The notes below the pieces were generated by a model, which saw only the letters and a list, made by a program, of their open reading frames with translations, made no database searches and was not told where the DNA came from. Made by a program: the position numbers and the translations under genes. From the NCBI RefSeq assembly GCF_001999985.1, contig NZ_CP019645.1, positions 1,860,001-1,924,000 of the forward strand: a stretch of 64,000 nucleotides of DNA, read 5' to 3'. Shown in pieces: positions 19,495 to 30,291 of this stretch. The number at the start of each line of letters is the position of its first letter. Position 1 is the first letter of the stretch. The DNA is from Helicobacter bilis (GTDB lineage: Bacteria > Campylobacterota > Campylobacteria > Campylobacterales > Helicobacteraceae).

Positions 19495-21066
19495 ATGAGA
19501 GAACAGAATCTAAACGCTTTATTAAATGCAGATAGCCTAGACTTAAGCACAAATAGCGATGAAATAAGCGAGACTTTGCAGTCTTTAAATACGCTTGAAA
19601 GTCTAGAATCTTTGCAGCAAAATACAGATTCTAAAAAGCAAGATTCTATCAATAAAATAGAATCTATAAAAAGATTAGAAACTAGCACAGCACAAAAACA
19701 CCCCATAAAAGACTCTTTAATGAAAGATAAAGATTCTAAAGCGATAAATCTATCAAAAACCCTGCATTCATTAGAGACAGAAGCACTCATTCATAGCACA
19801 AAAAATCCATACATAAACGCTGCAAAAGATTTAGCAAAAAATCCCAAAAATACACAAAAGCGAGATGAAGATATAGAATCAAAAAGGCTAGTATATGTAT
19901 CAGTTGGGGATATTAATGGCATTGGGCTGGAGCTTATTTTACGCAATCATGCAGAAATTGCGGCGTATTGCAAACCTATTTATTGCATAGATTTTGAAGT
20001 GTTGGAGTGTGCGGCAAAAAAGTTAGCCCTGCAGATTCCAAAAGATATGTATATCCACCCGCTTAATATGCAAGATATTTTTGATGATGAGATAATAAAG
20101 GCAGGGCAAGTCTGTGCTAAAAGCGGGCTTTATAGCTTTAAATCGTTTGAGAAGGCAGTAGAGTTAAGCATAGAGCATGAGGCAAGTCTAGTTACACTGC
20201 CTATACATAAATATGCGTGGCAGCTAGCGGGTATAGAGTATGCTGGACATACGCAGTATTTGCGACATAGATTCCAAAAAGAAGCGATTATGATGCTTGG
20301 CTGCAAGGAAATGTTTGTCGCACTTTTTACCGATCATATCCCCTTAAGCAAGGTTTCAAGCTTGATACAAAAAGAGAAACTTTTACAATTTTTTAGGGAT
20401 TTTTATCATGCGTATAGTTTGCTTTTTGCACCTTTGCAAACAACACAAACACCAAAAAATGACACCAAGCATGGCACACAAGATTCTAAAGAAATCCAGC
20501 TAGAATCCTTGCAAGAACTCTCTTCAAACACTTTAAAGCAAAATGCGATTAATGCAAATTTAGTTAAACGACTGCTTTATGATGAAAAAAATATTGAAAA
20601 AACTATAATAGAAAAAACACAAGATTCTATACAAGAGATTGCACCGCATAATCACTCATTGCAACCCAAAAAAGAGTTAAAAATAGCAGTCTTAGGGCTT
20701 AATCCACATGCAGGTGATAATGGCGTATTGGGACATGAAGATATGATTATTAATGAATGTATAGAAATTATAAATAAAGAGATTGGTGCTGAAGTCTTTA
20801 TCGGCTCTATTGCCCCAGATTCTGCATTTATCCCGCACAATAGAGAAAAATATAGTATATTTATCGCAATGTATCATGATAGCGGATTAGCCCCACTTAA
20901 GGCACTCTATTTTGATAGAAGCATTAATGTAAGCTTAAATCTCCCCATATTACGCACAAGCCCAGATCATGGCACATGCTTTGATAAAGCCTATCAATCA
21001 AATAATAACATAAGCATGGAAAGCTATCTTGAAAGTTTTAGATTCTTGCATCAAGCGAATGTGTAG
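19495..21066 (+). CDS. pdxA: 4-hydroxythreonine-4-phosphate dehydrogenase with long insertions
   Basis: NAD-dependent step of pyridoxal phosphate synthesis. The PdxA core begins at VYVSVGDINGIGLEL (about residue 133). It contains the metal-binding His in YAGHTQYLRHRF, then GLNPHAGDNG and MYHDSGLAPLKAL, and ends with TSPDHGTCFDKAYQ. At 523 residues it is far longer than the usual 300-330. The first 130 residues are Ser/Lys/Asn-rich with many AGATTCTA words, and a second insert of about 80 residues (QTTQTPKNDTKH...) precedes KKELKIAVLG. No internal start close to the core was found, so the extension appears to be translated. Confidence 0.92.
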   Translation: MREQNLNALLNADSLDLSTNSDEISETLQSLNTLESLESLQQNTDSKKQDSINKIESIKRLETSTAQKHPIKDSLMKDKDSKAINLSKTLHSLETEALIHSTKNPYINAAKDLAKNPKNTQKRDEDIESKRLVYVSVGDINGIGLELILRNHAEIAAYCKPIYCIDFEVLECAAKKLALQIPKDMYIHPLNMQDIFDDEIIKAGQVCAKSGLYSFKSFEKAVELSIEHEASLVTLPIHKYAWQLAGIEYAGHTQYLRHRFQKEAIMMLGCKEMFVALFTDHIPLSKVSSLIQKEKLLQFFRDFYHAYSLLFAPLQTTQTPKNDTKHGTQDSKEIQLESLQELSSNTLKQNAINANLVKRLLYDEKNIEKTIIEKTQDSIQEIAPHNHSLQPKKELKIAVLGLNPHAGDNGVLGHEDMIINECIEIINKEIGAEVFIGSIAPDSAFIPHNREKYSIFIAMYHDSGLAPLKALYFDRSINVSLNLPILRTSPDHGTCFDKAYQSNNNISMESYLESFRFLHQANV

Positions 21067-21186
21067 AACTTAGGATTAAAAAATATGTAATAAACTTATC
21101 GCACAATACAATGAGTAATGCTTTGACTAAATTGTATGTGATAGTGCAATAATACGCTTAAATTATCGATACAAAGGAAGACAAAA

Positions 21187-22252
21187 CTAAACTACTTCTT
21201 CAATAAAATATCTCGGTCGCCGCTTAGATTCCGCATAAATTTTACCGACATACTCGCCAATAATCCCAAGACTTAAAAGCTGAATCCCGCTAAAAAAGCA
21301 TAAGGGAATAATCGTAGAAGCCCAGCCATACACCACACCATCGGTAAAAAGCTTCACAAAAAGAGCGTAACAACCAAGTGCGATGGAAAGTATAAAAAAC
21401 ACAATGCCTAGCACACTCACAAGCCTTAAAGGCACGACACTAAAGCTTGTTATGCCATTCCACGCGAAAGATAGCATTTTGCCTAAAGGATACTTTGACT
21501 CTCCAGCAAAACGCTCTAGCCTATCATACTCTACTACCGCCGTTTGAAAGCCAAGTAAGGGCACAATACCACGCAAAAATAGATTTACTTCACTAAATCT
21601 TAGCAGAGCCTGAATAGCCCTATTTGAGAGCAGTCTATAATCAGCGTGATTATAAGTGATTTTTACACCCATAATCTCCATAAGTCTATAAAAACCAAGT
21701 GCGGTATGCTTTTTAAAAAAACTATCTTTCTGCCGCGATTTTCTTACACCTAAAATGACTTCAGCCCCCATTTTCGCCTTTGCTACAAACTCATCAATCA
21801 CGCTAATATCATCTTGTAAATCACAATCTATACTGATAGCACAATCGCATTTATCCGCCACATATTCTAGCCCCGCTAAAAGGGCGTTTTGATGTCCGCA
21901 GTTGCGTGAGAGTTTTAAAGAGATGATTTTAACCTTATTGTTTGTTGTAGATTCTGTGAGATTAGATTCTGCTGTATTATCCAAAGAGATATTTAAAGTA
22001 GCTTTATGTTTGTCTATATCAATCTTAGCTATATCAGTGGGGGGGGGGGGTAAATGTTGTATTTTTACTGCTTAAATCTTTCAAAATAGACCAAGTGTTA
22101 TCCTTGCTACCATCATCTACAAACACACAAAAGCTGTCTTTAGAAATACTTCTAGAATCTATGAGTTGCTCTAACTTTTTAGATATAGTTTTATGAGTTT
22201 CTTGCAATACCGCTTCTTCGTTATAGCAAGGAATAACTATTGCTAATACCAT
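21187..22252 (-). CDS. Phase-variable family 2 glycosyltransferase (currently out of frame)
   Basis: Resembles bactoprenol- or dolichol-phosphate hexosyltransferases of the DPM1/GtrB type. N-terminal part: VIPCYNEEAVLQ and FVDDGSKDNTW (22252-22051). After a C12 tract on the gene strand the frame stops at once (PPPH then TGA). The rest continues in another frame: LSRNCGHQNALLAGLEY, ISIDCDLQDD, ADYRLLSNRA, two C-terminal membrane helices and GEYVGKIYAE. Eleven or fourteen Cs would fuse the halves into about 355 residues; with twelve it is off. It probably modifies a surface glycan precursor. The linker after the tract is Asp/Ser-rich with AGATTCTA words. Confidence 0.88.
22039..22050. repeat. 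G12 contingency tract in the glycosyltransferase gene
   Basis: Twelve consecutive G on the plus strand (C12 on the coding strand), flanked by CAGT and TAAATG. By frame analysis 11 or 14 residues give the full-length protein and 12 gives early termination. Such tracts change length by slipped-strand mispairing. Confidence 0.93.
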
Positions 22253-22343
22253 ATATTTAATCCTGTTTGCTTGGTTTATTTAGTCATAGTTTGGTCATAC
22301 CGATAAAATTAATTTTTAAATTCGCTATATTTTCATATACATT

Positions 22344-22398
22344 CAAGGCTACAAAGTCTAATAATTACGCTAGACTTCGCAACCCTAAAATAGCCTTG
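22344..22398. terminator. Nested stem-loop between tlpD and the glycosyltransferase
   Basis: Outer stem CAAGGCTA (22344-22351) with TAGCCTTG (22391-22398); inner stem AAGTCTA (22354-22360) with TAGACTT (22371-22377). Both are perfect. It lies about 78 bases beyond the tlpD stop. It could end tlpD transcription or be a small structured RNA; there is no strong T-run. Confidence 0.45.
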
Positions 22399-22475
22399 AT
22401 ATTGAGAGCAATGCTAGATTCGCACCACACCTAACGAAAGATAGAGAAGTAGTGCTTATCTTAGACTTACTCATT

Positions 22476-23780
22476 TTACTCACTACAATTTGAGCCACAC
22501 AGATTTCTTAACTCGCTATTTTTCTCATTAAGCATATTATCGATTTCACGCACAACGCCTTTTGTGCCTTCTTCAAATATGCTAAGATTTTTATCTACAA
22601 AATCTTTACTTACCATTTGTTTTTCTTTCATTGGCACAGCAATCGCATTTGCGTAAGAATGCACAGTCGCATGTTCTTTTTCCAAGTCTTTATAGCCTTG
22701 AGTATCCCTAAAGTTTTTATGTCCATCACCTTCATAATACCATTTACCGAGACGACAACCCTTATGGTCTGTAATGCCAAACTCATCAGAAGTGCCAAGT
22801 ATGAATGAATAGAGATTATTCTTATAAATCACATGGTCTAATTTTGCAAGAGAGCAGAATACAAGGTTATTTATAATGCTAAGCATATATTTGGATCTAA
22901 TAGAAGAAGATGATAGGTCTTGCATCATACCCACTATATCATCAACATTACATCGCATAGATTCTGAAATCGTATTAATCTCTTCGGTATTCACATGTAT
23001 ATCGCCGCTTTCTTGCTGCATTGCTTTCACAACGATTGCAATATCTTTTGTGGCTTTTTGTGTTTTCTCTGCAAGCTTTCTTACTTCATCTGCAACAACT
23101 GCAAAGCCTCTGCCATGCTCTCCAGCCCTTGCTGCTTCAATTGCTGCATTTAATGCAAGTAAGTTAGTCTGCTCTGCAATATCATCAATAAGTGAAATAA
23201 CATTTGTAATGTCATTGCTTCTTCCGCTAAGAGATTGTGCTAAGGTCTGTGCATGCTGCATTTTATCGCATAACTCACCAATGTCAGACAAAGACTTTTT
23301 TGTGATATCAAGCCCTTGTTGTGAAATATCTGCTGCTGCTTCTGAGCTTTTTAGAATCTGTCCTAAGTCATTAAAGATTGCAACAAAGGATTCTTGTGCT
23401 GCACCAAGCCCACCCTTTAGGGCAACATGATGTAAATGCGTAATATCAAGCCCACCTAAATCCTTATCTCTAAACGAACATTTTTTGAGACAATACAAAT
23501 CTGTATCCTGCACTCTCTTATGTTTTGCTATGTAGGACACATCATCTAGCGTTATAACCGCATTTTTATTTGCCAATTGCGTCAATAAAGATTTTGTGTC
23601 CTTTATGGACTCTGCGTTCGTATTGCGAAAAACGATTTCACCTTGAGAGATACCAAAAATAACCTCTTCAAATGCAAATGCACTTACTTGACGATAAAAT
23701 TCAGCCTCTTGTGTCAAAGTTTTATTCTCTTGTTCCTTAGCTTGCAACTCTTGTCGCAATGTTTTTGAAGATGAAAACAT
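22476..23780 (-). CDS. tlpD: Cytoplasmic chemoreceptor with zinc-binding CZB domain, TlpD-like
   Basis: A 434-residue soluble methyl-accepting chemotaxis protein with no membrane segment. An N-terminal coiled coil (about 1-30) is followed by a PAS-like region. The signalling hairpin includes [22 protein letters not shown] at about residue 220. A C-terminal CZB domain follows, with His in [11 protein letters not shown], Cys in [19 protein letters not shown] and a His pair in [10 protein letters not shown]; these are expected to bind zinc. Length and architecture match H. pylori TlpD, which senses oxidative stress and energy state. AAGG precedes the ATG. Confidence 0.92.
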   Translation of the reverse strand: MFSSSKTLRQELQAKEQENKTLTQEAEFYRQVSAFAFEEVIFGISQGEIVFRNTNAESIKDTKSLLTQLANKNAVITLDDVSYIAKHKRVQDTDLYCLKKCSFRDKDLGGLDITHLHHVALKGGLGAAQESFVAIFNDLGQILKSSEAAADISQQGLDITKKSLSDIGELCDKMQHAQTLAQSLSGRSNDITNVISLIDDIAEQTNLLALNAAIEAARAGEHGRGFAVVADEVRKLAEKTQKATKDIAIVVKAMQQESGDIHVNTEEINTISESMRCNVDDIVGMMQDLSSSSIRSKYMLSIINNLVFCSLAKLDHVIYKNNLYSFILGTSDEFGITDHKGCRLGKWYYEGDGHKNFRDTQGYKDLEKEHATVHSYANAIAVPMKEKQMVSKDFVDKNLSIFEEGTKGVVREIDNMLNEKNSELRNLCGSNCSE

Positions 23781-23961
23781 ACAAAATTACCTTAAAGATT
23801 AAAATAGATTCTCGCATTTTATCACAATTTTATTGTTTTGTGTAATTTCAACACAAATATTTATTTTTTTACTTAAGCATTCATCATATTATCTTTGAGA
23901 TTGTTTTATTTTGCAAGTTGGATTTCAAATAGACTTGTATTATAGATTCTATAAAATATGC

Positions 23962-23967
23962 TACAAT
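23962..23967 (+). promoter_or_regulatory. Putative murA extended -10 promoter
   Basis: Reads AAATATGCTACAATAGCG, an extended -10 (TGC-TACAAT) 43 bases before the chosen murA start at 24010. It supports that start over the longer open frame from 23911. Confidence 0.5.
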
Positions 23968-24009
23968 AGCGACTTTTATCATACACATTGGAATCAAAAG
24001 GGCTTTTTT

Positions 24010-25290
24010 ATGGATTATTTAGAAATTGAAGGTGGGAATACATTGCATGGGAGTGTGAGAATCTCTGGTGCAAAAAATGCAGCATTGCCACTACTTGCTT
24101 TGTCACTGCTTTCTAGGCAGCCTATGGAGTTTTATAATCTACCTGAAGTTGCTGATATTAATACTTTTATGCGTTTGCTTACAATGCTTGGGGCAAATAT
24201 TACAACAAAGGGCAAAGGACATAGAATCATAGATACTACAAGTGTGAATGACACAAAGGCAGTATATGATATTGTGCGTAAAATGCGTGCTTCAATTCTC
24301 GTTTTAGGACCGCTTTTAACGCGTTTTGGGCATTGCGAGGTGAGTTTGCCCGGAGGTTGTGCGATAGGGGCTAGACCCGTTGATTTACATATAAAAGCTA
24401 TGCAAAAGCTTGGGGCAAATATAGAGGTGCAAGGGGGCTATATCATCGCTCATGCAAAAGATGGGCTAAAAGGTGCTGACATAGTGTTTGATAGGATAAC
24501 CGTTACAGGCACAAGCAATGTAGTCATGGCAGCCGCCCTTGCAAAAGGCAAAACGCGTATTATTAATGCGGCAAAAGAGCCAGAAGTCGTGCAGTTATGT
24601 CAAATATTGCAAGAGAGTGGATTGCAGATACAAGGCATTGGCACTTCAGAGATTATTATTGAGGGAACAGGCGGGGAATTACTTGATTTAAAACCAACTA
24701 GAGTGATACCAGATAGGATTGAAGCGGGGACTTATCTGTGTATTGGCGCGATTACAAACTCACAGATTACGCTACATGATGTATGTGAAGACCATATTGA
24801 AAGCATTGTGTTAAAGCTACATGAAATAGGCTTTGAGACAGAGTTTTGCTCTAGTGATACAAACAAAGCGATAACGATATATCCATGCAAGACCCCGTTA
24901 AAAGCATTCCGTATTACAACAACAGAATATCCGGGCTTTCCAACTGATATGCAGGCACAATTTATGGCTTTAAGCACACAATGCAATGGCTCAAGTTTTA
25001 TTAAAGAAACTTTATTTGAAAATCGTTTTATGCATGTGAATGAGTTACAAAGACTAGGTGCAAATATAGCTATCGATGGCAATGTAGCACAGATTAATGG
25101 GAAAAGCGAACTCATAGGTGCAGATGTGATGGCAACAGATTTGCGTGCTTCATCTGCCCTTGTGCTTGCCGCTCTTGTAGCAAAAGGTATCACTAGAGTG
25201 CATAGAATCTATCATTTAGACAGAGGATATGAGCAACTTGAAGTAAAGCTGAATAGACTTGGTGCAAAAATACGCCGCTTGAGAGAATAG
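24010..25290 (+). CDS. murA: UDP-N-acetylglucosamine 1-carboxyvinyltransferase
   Basis: Transfers enolpyruvate from PEP to UDP-GlcNAc, the first committed step of peptidoglycan synthesis. The start at 24010 ([18 protein letters not shown]) follows AAAAGGGC and matches the family N-terminus. [11 protein letters not shown] carries the conserved Lys/Asn. The active-site loop [16 protein letters not shown] has Cys at the fosfomycin-target position, so it should be fosfomycin-sensitive. The [10 protein letters not shown] and [12 protein letters not shown] segments are normal. About 426 residues. Confidence 0.97.
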   Translation: MDYLEIEGGNTLHGSVRISGAKNAALPLLALSLLSRQPMEFYNLPEVADINTFMRLLTMLGANITTKGKGHRIIDTTSVNDTKAVYDIVRKMRASILVLGPLLTRFGHCEVSLPGGCAIGARPVDLHIKAMQKLGANIEVQGGYIIAHAKDGLKGADIVFDRITVTGTSNVVMAAALAKGKTRIINAAKEPEVVQLCQILQESGLQIQGIGTSEIIIEGTGGELLDLKPTRVIPDRIEAGTYLCIGAITNSQITLHDVCEDHIESIVLKLHEIGFETEFCSSDTNKAITIYPCKTPLKAFRITTTEYPGFPTDMQAQFMALSTQCNGSSFIKETLFENRFMHVNELQRLGANIAIDGNVAQINGKSELIGADVMATDLRASSALVLAALVAKGITRVHRIYHLDRGYEQLEVKLNRLGAKIRRLRE

Positions 25291-25556
25291 CGAAAAAGTA
25301 ATCAATCGAGTTAGTGCTATTATGTTGTAATATTACCTTGGCATTTCTTTTAAACCTACATCTTATAAAAAGAATACTTTAAATATTGTGTACTGGGGAC
25401 TAAGAGTTATTCTGCAGTATAAGGGAAATGTATTGTCTAAACTTCTATTGAAAATATAGAAAATTTATAACATTCTGATTTTTAGAATCTTGTTTTTATT
25501 ACAATTACCACTTGTATGCCAATTTTATGGTCTAAAACTCTAAAAACTAATAAAGA

Positions 25557-25799
25557 TTATTGTTCGTCCTTTCCAATATAAATTTTAACATCAAGGGTAT
25601 TATCCCTATGTGCTGTTGCATTGACTACGATATGTGGTGTTTTGGCATATTGTTTCATGAGGTTTGCAATATCTTTTTTGAGATTATCAAGATAGGTAAT
25701 CTGCAAACCTCTTTCATTCATTAACACATTATTTAGTCTATTTTTTGCAAGTGTGGCGGTGCCACTACTTTCACTTTTGTTTCTAAAAAGAAATAACAT
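25557..25799 (-). CDS. minE: Cell division topological specificity factor MinE
   Basis: An 80-residue protein that stimulates the MinD ATPase and drives Min oscillation or gradients to keep division at mid-cell. It has the hydrophobic N-terminal membrane-targeting stretch MLFLFRN, the MinD-binding helix region TATLAKNRLNNVLMNERG, and the C-terminal dimer domain with AHRDNTLDVKI. AGGGGG precedes the ATG. The gene lies 9 bases after minD and is co-transcribed with it. Confidence 0.93.
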   Translation of the reverse strand: MLFLFRNKSESSGTATLAKNRLNNVLMNERGLQITYLDNLKKDIANLMKQYAKTPHIVVNATAHRDNTLDVKIYIGKDEQ

Positions 25800-25808
25800 A
25801 ATAGCCCC

Positions 25809-26630
25809 CTAAAAACCAAAAAATTTCTTTAAATTACTGATAAAACCATTTGATTGCTTAAAGGTTTCAAATGGCACTTCTTCCCCTAAGATTCTACGCG
25901 AGATTCTCTCATAGGCTAAACCACTCTCTGTTTTTGAAAAAATAGTTGGCTCACCGCTATTTGTAGCCCCAATCACCTTTTCATCTTCTGGCACGATACC
26001 AATCAAAGGCAAGGCTAAGATCTGCAAAACATCATCGCATGATAGCATGTCTTGTTTTGCGACTAATTCTGGTCGCAAACGATTGACAATAATATGTTTT
26101 TCTAGCTCACTGCCTTGCTTTGCCTTATCACTTTTAGAATCTATGATTCCAACAACACGATCGCTATCTCTTACTGAGCTAACTTCAGGTGTTACCACAA
26201 TGATCGCCCTATCAGCCCAAAATATCGTATGTTCAAAACCACTCTCAATACCTGCAGGGCTATCAAGCAAAATATAATCAAACTCTAGTTTCAGCTTCTC
26301 AAGCAACTCTTTGACCTTATCTTTATCAAGTATTGTTTTATCCTTTGTTTGGCTTGCGGGTAGAAAGTAGAGATTTTTTGCCCTTTTGTGATTGACTATG
26401 GCTTGAGAAAGATTGCATTTATTCTCCATCACATCGATCACATCATAGACAATGCGGCGTTCAAGTCCAAGTATCATGTCAAGATTCCGCAAGCCAATAT
26501 CAAAATCTACTGCAATGACTTTTTTACCACTCTCACTTAAACCAACACCGATATTTGCAGTAGCAGTAGATTTGCCAACACCACCTTTACCTGAAGTGAT
26601 AGCGATAACAATGCCTTGCTTGTTTCCCAT
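25809..26630 (-). CDS. minD: Septum site-determining ATPase MinD
   Basis: Membrane-associated ATPase that recruits MinC and is regulated by MinE. The deviant Walker A is [15 protein letters not shown] at residues 12-26. Switch motifs are [11 protein letters not shown] and [11 protein letters not shown]. The C-terminal amphipathic helix (SNLKKFFGF) binds membrane on ATP-driven dimerisation. The length of 273 residues is normal. First gene of a minD-minE pair. Confidence 0.97.
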   Translation of the reverse strand: MGNKQGIVIAITSGKGGVGKSTATANIGVGLSESGKKVIAVDFDIGLRNLDMILGLERRIVYDVIDVMENKCNLSQAIVNHKRAKNLYFLPASQTKDKTILDKDKVKELLEKLKLEFDYILLDSPAGIESGFEHTIFWADRAIIVVTPEVSSVRDSDRVVGIIDSKSDKAKQGSELEKHIIVNRLRPELVAKQDMLSCDDVLQILALPLIGIVPEDEKVIGATNSGEPTIFSKTESGLAYERISRRILGEEVPFETFKQSNGFISNLKKFFGF

Positions 26631-26838
26631 TTATGCCCTTTCGTCTTGCTGTGTATTATTGAAAAATGTATTCTAACCAAACTTTTAAGACTTTATATAA
26701 ATTACTATGAAACTTTGAAAAATATTGTAACTTGACAAGTGCTCAAAATATGTTAGCTTATAGCTTGTGTTATAGAATCTTTTTGGAATGTATAATGACT
26801 AGATTCTACATAATTTGGGTTAATCTCTTTATATTGTT

Positions 26839-27342
26839 TTAGAATCTATTATTTGGGTTTGATAGGATAGCATTTCTAGAGCTTTCTAATAATGCGTCTT
26901 CTTCGTTTGATTTTATCTCTTGTGTTTTGGTTTCATCAAAATCTTGCATTGCATTTGATTGCCCAAAGATATTTAACTCTAGCACATTCATCGCATTCAT
27001 AAATACGCATATATCACGCACAGCACTATTATTTACTGGGATAGTAATCTGTATAATACTTGCAAAAGGGATAACAACAAGGCTTGGAAAGTTATCTTTA
27101 CCAAAACCTGCTTCAAATGACATATCATCTTGCCATATTTCAATGCTTTCAAAGGTAAAACCTGCAAGTATAAAATCTATAATAGGGTGAAACTGACTTG
27201 AAATCTCTTCGGGTAATTCCGGGTCAAACTGCACTCTATGCCGACTACATTGCACAGAAAAGTGGATATTTTGACTGATAAGTAGTTGTATAATTTCTCT
27301 TGCATGTTTTGCAAGCATGGGTTTTAAATCTTTATTTTGCAT
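26839..27342 (-). CDS. Conserved protein, possibly SspB-like
   Basis: A 167-residue soluble protein starting MQNKDLKPMLAKHAREIIQ after AAAGGAAGTC. The middle, IEIWQDDMSFEAGFGKDNF followed by LVVIPFASIIQITI, recalls the beta-barrel of SspB adaptor proteins that deliver tagged substrates to ClpXP. The acidic tail after residue 130 would fit a flexible adaptor tail. The resemblance is by eye and weak; otherwise it is a conserved hypothetical protein. It lies on the same strand as minDE, about 200 bases upstream of minD. Confidence 0.6.
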   Translation of the reverse strand: MQNKDLKPMLAKHAREIIQLLISQNIHFSVQCSRHRVQFDPELPEEISSQFHPIIDFILAGFTFESIEIWQDDMSFEAGFGKDNFPSLVVIPFASIIQITIPVNNSAVRDICVFMNAMNVLELNIFGQSNAMQDFDETKTQEIKSNEEDALLESSRNAILSNPNNRF

Positions 27343-27406
27343 TGACTTCCTTTATTTGCAATAGCCTAAGATTATACAAAAAATATGCTAAGAACGATAC
27401 TTAAGC

Positions 27407-29215
27407 TTAAATATTCCCTGCTTTCATTTCTACCATCATTTTATCAAATGCTTCTTTAGTCCCCGGTCTCACAGGCTGCATTAAACTCACAAGAATGATA
27501 GCAATACTCGCACATACAAAGCCCGGCACAATCTCATAAATAGGAAAATATGTGTAAAAGAAGTTATTATGCAATACCACGACTACCGCACCAGTTATCA
27601 TACCAGCAATAGCACCCATTCTAGTCATTCGCCGCCAAAATAGAGAAAATAGCACAACACTACCAAAACTCGCACCAAATCCAGCCCAAGCATACGCTAC
27701 AATGCTAAGAATGCTAGAATCTTTCTTTGTAGAGATGAAAAACGCAACAAATGACACGACTAAAACACTTGCCCTACTAAAAAACATAACCTGCTTTGGT
27801 GTCGCATCTGTCTTTAGAATCTTTTTGTAAAAATCTTCTGCCACAGTTGAAGCAGATACTAAAAGCTGACTACTCGCTGTGCTCATAATCGCAGCAAGCA
27901 AGGCAGAAAGTAAGATTCCAGTAACCCATGGATTAAAAAGCGTTTGGGACATAATGATAAATATCTTTTCAGGATCGCTAAAGCTTATATCAAACTTTGT
28001 AGCATAAGCTAAGCCCAACATACCCACAAAACACGCACCAATAAGGCTTATAATCATCCATGACATACCTATGATAGTCGCTGTTGGAATGTCCTTTGTG
28101 GAGCGGATAGACATGAAACGCACAATAATATGTGGTTGTCCAAAATAGCCAAGCCCCCAAGCAATAGCAGATATTACACTAAGCAGCGTAACCCCTTGAA
28201 AGAAAGAAAAATGTGCTTTTTCTTCCATAGAGGCAGTAATAGCAGAATCTATGCTAGAAAGCAAGGATTGAATCTTTTTATCAACATCTTTTGGTGGATT
28301 TGAGAGAGTTGCATTGATTTCACTAGCTTCATTTGCAAGTGTGCTAAAGTCTTTAGGGTTATTGCTGATTTCACTTAGAGTATTTAAAGATTCTATAAGC
28401 ATGGGTAGATTCTGCTTGATAGTATCAATATCTTTATTGTTTTGTGCTTGTTTGATTTCATCTAAAATTGTATTGACATCGGTATCAAGGTATTGTTGTG
28501 TCTTTAATACTTTTTCATTATGGACTTCATCACTTTTTTGTATATAGCTTTTTGCCTCGCTTAAGCCACCGATTTGATTTAGCATAACAATAGGCACTAC
28601 AATTAAGGCTAACATCATAAGCACACCTTGCAAAAGATCAGTCCAGCAAACCGCCAAATATCCACCAAAAAAAGTATAAATAACGATAATTCCAGCACCA
28701 ATCATAAGTGATATTTGATAATCAATATGGAAAGTTTGCTCAAAAAGTTTTGCCCCAGCAATAAGCCCAGATGAGATATAAAACACAAAAAACACAAGGA
28801 TAACAATCGCTGAAATAAGTCGCAAAATATGCTTATCATCAGAGAATCTTGTCTCAAAATAATCCGGGATAGTGATTGAATTATCAATGACTTCTGTATA
28901 GATTCTAAGTCTTTTTGCCACAAAAAGCCAGTTTAAAAACATGCCAATGCTAAGCCCAATGGCAATCCATGCGTTTAAAAGCCCTGCAACATACAATGCC
29001 CCGGGCAAACCCATAAGTAGCCAACTACTCATATCAGACGCCCCAGCAGATAAGGCACTCACCGCTGGACCCATGCTTCTTCCACCAAGGAAAAATTCTT
29101 CAGGATTTTTTGTCTTTCGCCAAAAATATAATCCAATACCTATCATTACCACAGCATATAAGCCAAAAGTAGCAAAAATAGGGAAGCCTAGACTTTGCAC
29201 TTCAAGTGTATTCAT
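27407..29215 (-). CDS. putP: Sodium/proline symporter with inserted soluble region
   Basis: Sodium:solute symporter family transporter that imports proline. It has about twelve membrane helices. [20 protein letters not shown] begins helix 1; [22 protein letters not shown] lies in the sodium/proline binding region; [14 protein letters not shown] and [20 protein letters not shown] are typical. At 602 residues it exceeds the usual 490-500 because about 105 residues (roughly 225-330, from [11 protein letters not shown] to ASMEEKAHF) are inserted between helices; this helical insert is Asn/Asp-rich. AGGAGATATT precedes the ATG. Confidence 0.93.
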   Translation of the reverse strand: MNTLEVQSLGFPIFATFGLYAVVMIGIGLYFWRKTKNPEEFFLGGRSMGPAVSALSAGASDMSSWLLMGLPGALYVAGLLNAWIAIGLSIGMFLNWLFVAKRLRIYTEVIDNSITIPDYFETRFSDDKHILRLISAIVILVFFVFYISSGLIAGAKLFEQTFHIDYQISLMIGAGIIVIYTFFGGYLAVCWTDLLQGVLMMLALIVVPIVMLNQIGGLSEAKSYIQKSDEVHNEKVLKTQQYLDTDVNTILDEIKQAQNNKDIDTIKQNLPMLIESLNTLSEISNNPKDFSTLANEASEINATLSNPPKDVDKKIQSLLSSIDSAITASMEEKAHFSFFQGVTLLSVISAIAWGLGYFGQPHIIVRFMSIRSTKDIPTATIIGMSWMIISLIGACFVGMLGLAYATKFDISFSDPEKIFIIMSQTLFNPWVTGILLSALLAAIMSTASSQLLVSASTVAEDFYKKILKTDATPKQVMFFSRASVLVVSFVAFFISTKKDSSILSIVAYAWAGFGASFGSVVLFSLFWRRMTRMGAIAGMITGAVVVVLHNNFFYTYFPIYEIVPGFVCASIAIILVSLMQPVRPGTKEAFDKMMVEMKAGNI

Positions 29216-29439
29216 AATATCTCCTATATAAAGTTAATTTTCATAGCATTAAGATTTCATAATAGTATAAGTTGTTAAATCTGTTTCTATTTGTCTTCGA
29301 AAAAAATGGATTAAATACAATAAGTAACATTATTAAGCAACATAAAGAATCTAAAGTGAAAGATAAACACAATCTTTCTTATGAAGCCCTTGAGTGATTT
29401 GCAAAATCTACATAATCAAATAAAATTATATACAATACA

Positions 29440-30279
29440 TTATTTTTGCGTTCTACCACATATCCTATATACAAAATGCACGATAGGCGTTAAGATTCCA
29501 TATTGATGAGTGCGTAAAATGCGTGAGAGATAATCGCCTATGCTTTGCACACATTGCACCATGATAATTAGCACAATCACGCAGGAATACAACACATCAA
29601 GTCTAGAATCATAAAAGCCATACTTAATAGCCAAGTCGCCTAAACCACCACCGCCAACGCTACCAGCCATAGCAGAAAAGCCGATAATAGCAATAATTGC
29701 GATTGTAGCAGCATTAATGAGTGAAGGAAGAGATTCTGCTATCATCATAAAGATTACTTCTAGCTTACTCGCTCCCATGCTTAAAGTCGCCTCTATTATG
29801 CCATGATTGACTTCCTCTAATGCCCCCTCAAAAAGTCTCGCTACAAATGGTATAGCAGCAATAGATAAGGCAAAAGAAGCCGCATCAGGTCCTATACTAG
29901 TCCCAATTAGCATTTTTGAGATAGGCAGCAAGGCAACGATTAGCACAATAAAAGGAAATGATCGTATAGTATTTACTATCATGCCTAGAATCTTATTAAA
30001 AGTTGGCGCACTTAAAAGAGAGTTTTTTTTGGTAATAGTAAGAATCACACCTAAAGGAAGCCCAAATAAGATTGTAAAAAAGCTTGATAAAAACACCATA
30101 TATAATGTCTCAAATGTGCCTTCCATAAGTAAATCTATCACATCAAATACTCTTGCTGCAGTGTCTTCATCACTAAAAAGCAGATAGCAAAGCACCTGCA
30201 GTGATGAGCTGACTTCATCATCACTTAAGGCTTGTGGTAGTTGAAAAAAGTTTAGAATCCATGGTTGTGCTTCTTCCAT
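29440..30279 (-). CDS. metI: Methionine ABC transporter permease
   Basis: Membrane subunit of the MetNIQ importer. Five or more membrane helices; GLPLGVILTI, TIRSFPFIVLIVALLP, IPFVARLFEGALEEV and GASKLEVIFMMIAESLPSL (the EAA loop that contacts the ATPase) are visible, then GFSAMAGSVGGGGLGDLAIK. About 60 residues precede the first membrane helix, longer than usual for MetI. AAGGGATAA precedes the ATG, 12 bases after metN. The binding protein MetQ is not encoded nearby, as in H. pylori. Confidence 0.93.
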   Translation of the reverse strand: MEEAQPWILNFFQLPQALSDDEVSSSLQVLCYLLFSDEDTAARVFDVIDLLMEGTFETLYMVFLSSFFTILFGLPLGVILTITKKNSLLSAPTFNKILGMIVNTIRSFPFIVLIVALLPISKMLIGTSIGPDAASFALSIAAIPFVARLFEGALEEVNHGIIEATLSMGASKLEVIFMMIAESLPSLINAATIAIIAIIGFSAMAGSVGGGGLGDLAIKYGFYDSRLDVLYSCVIVLIIMVQCVQSIGDYLSRILRTHQYGILTPIVHFVYRICGRTQK

Positions 30280-30291
30280 ATTTATCCCTTA

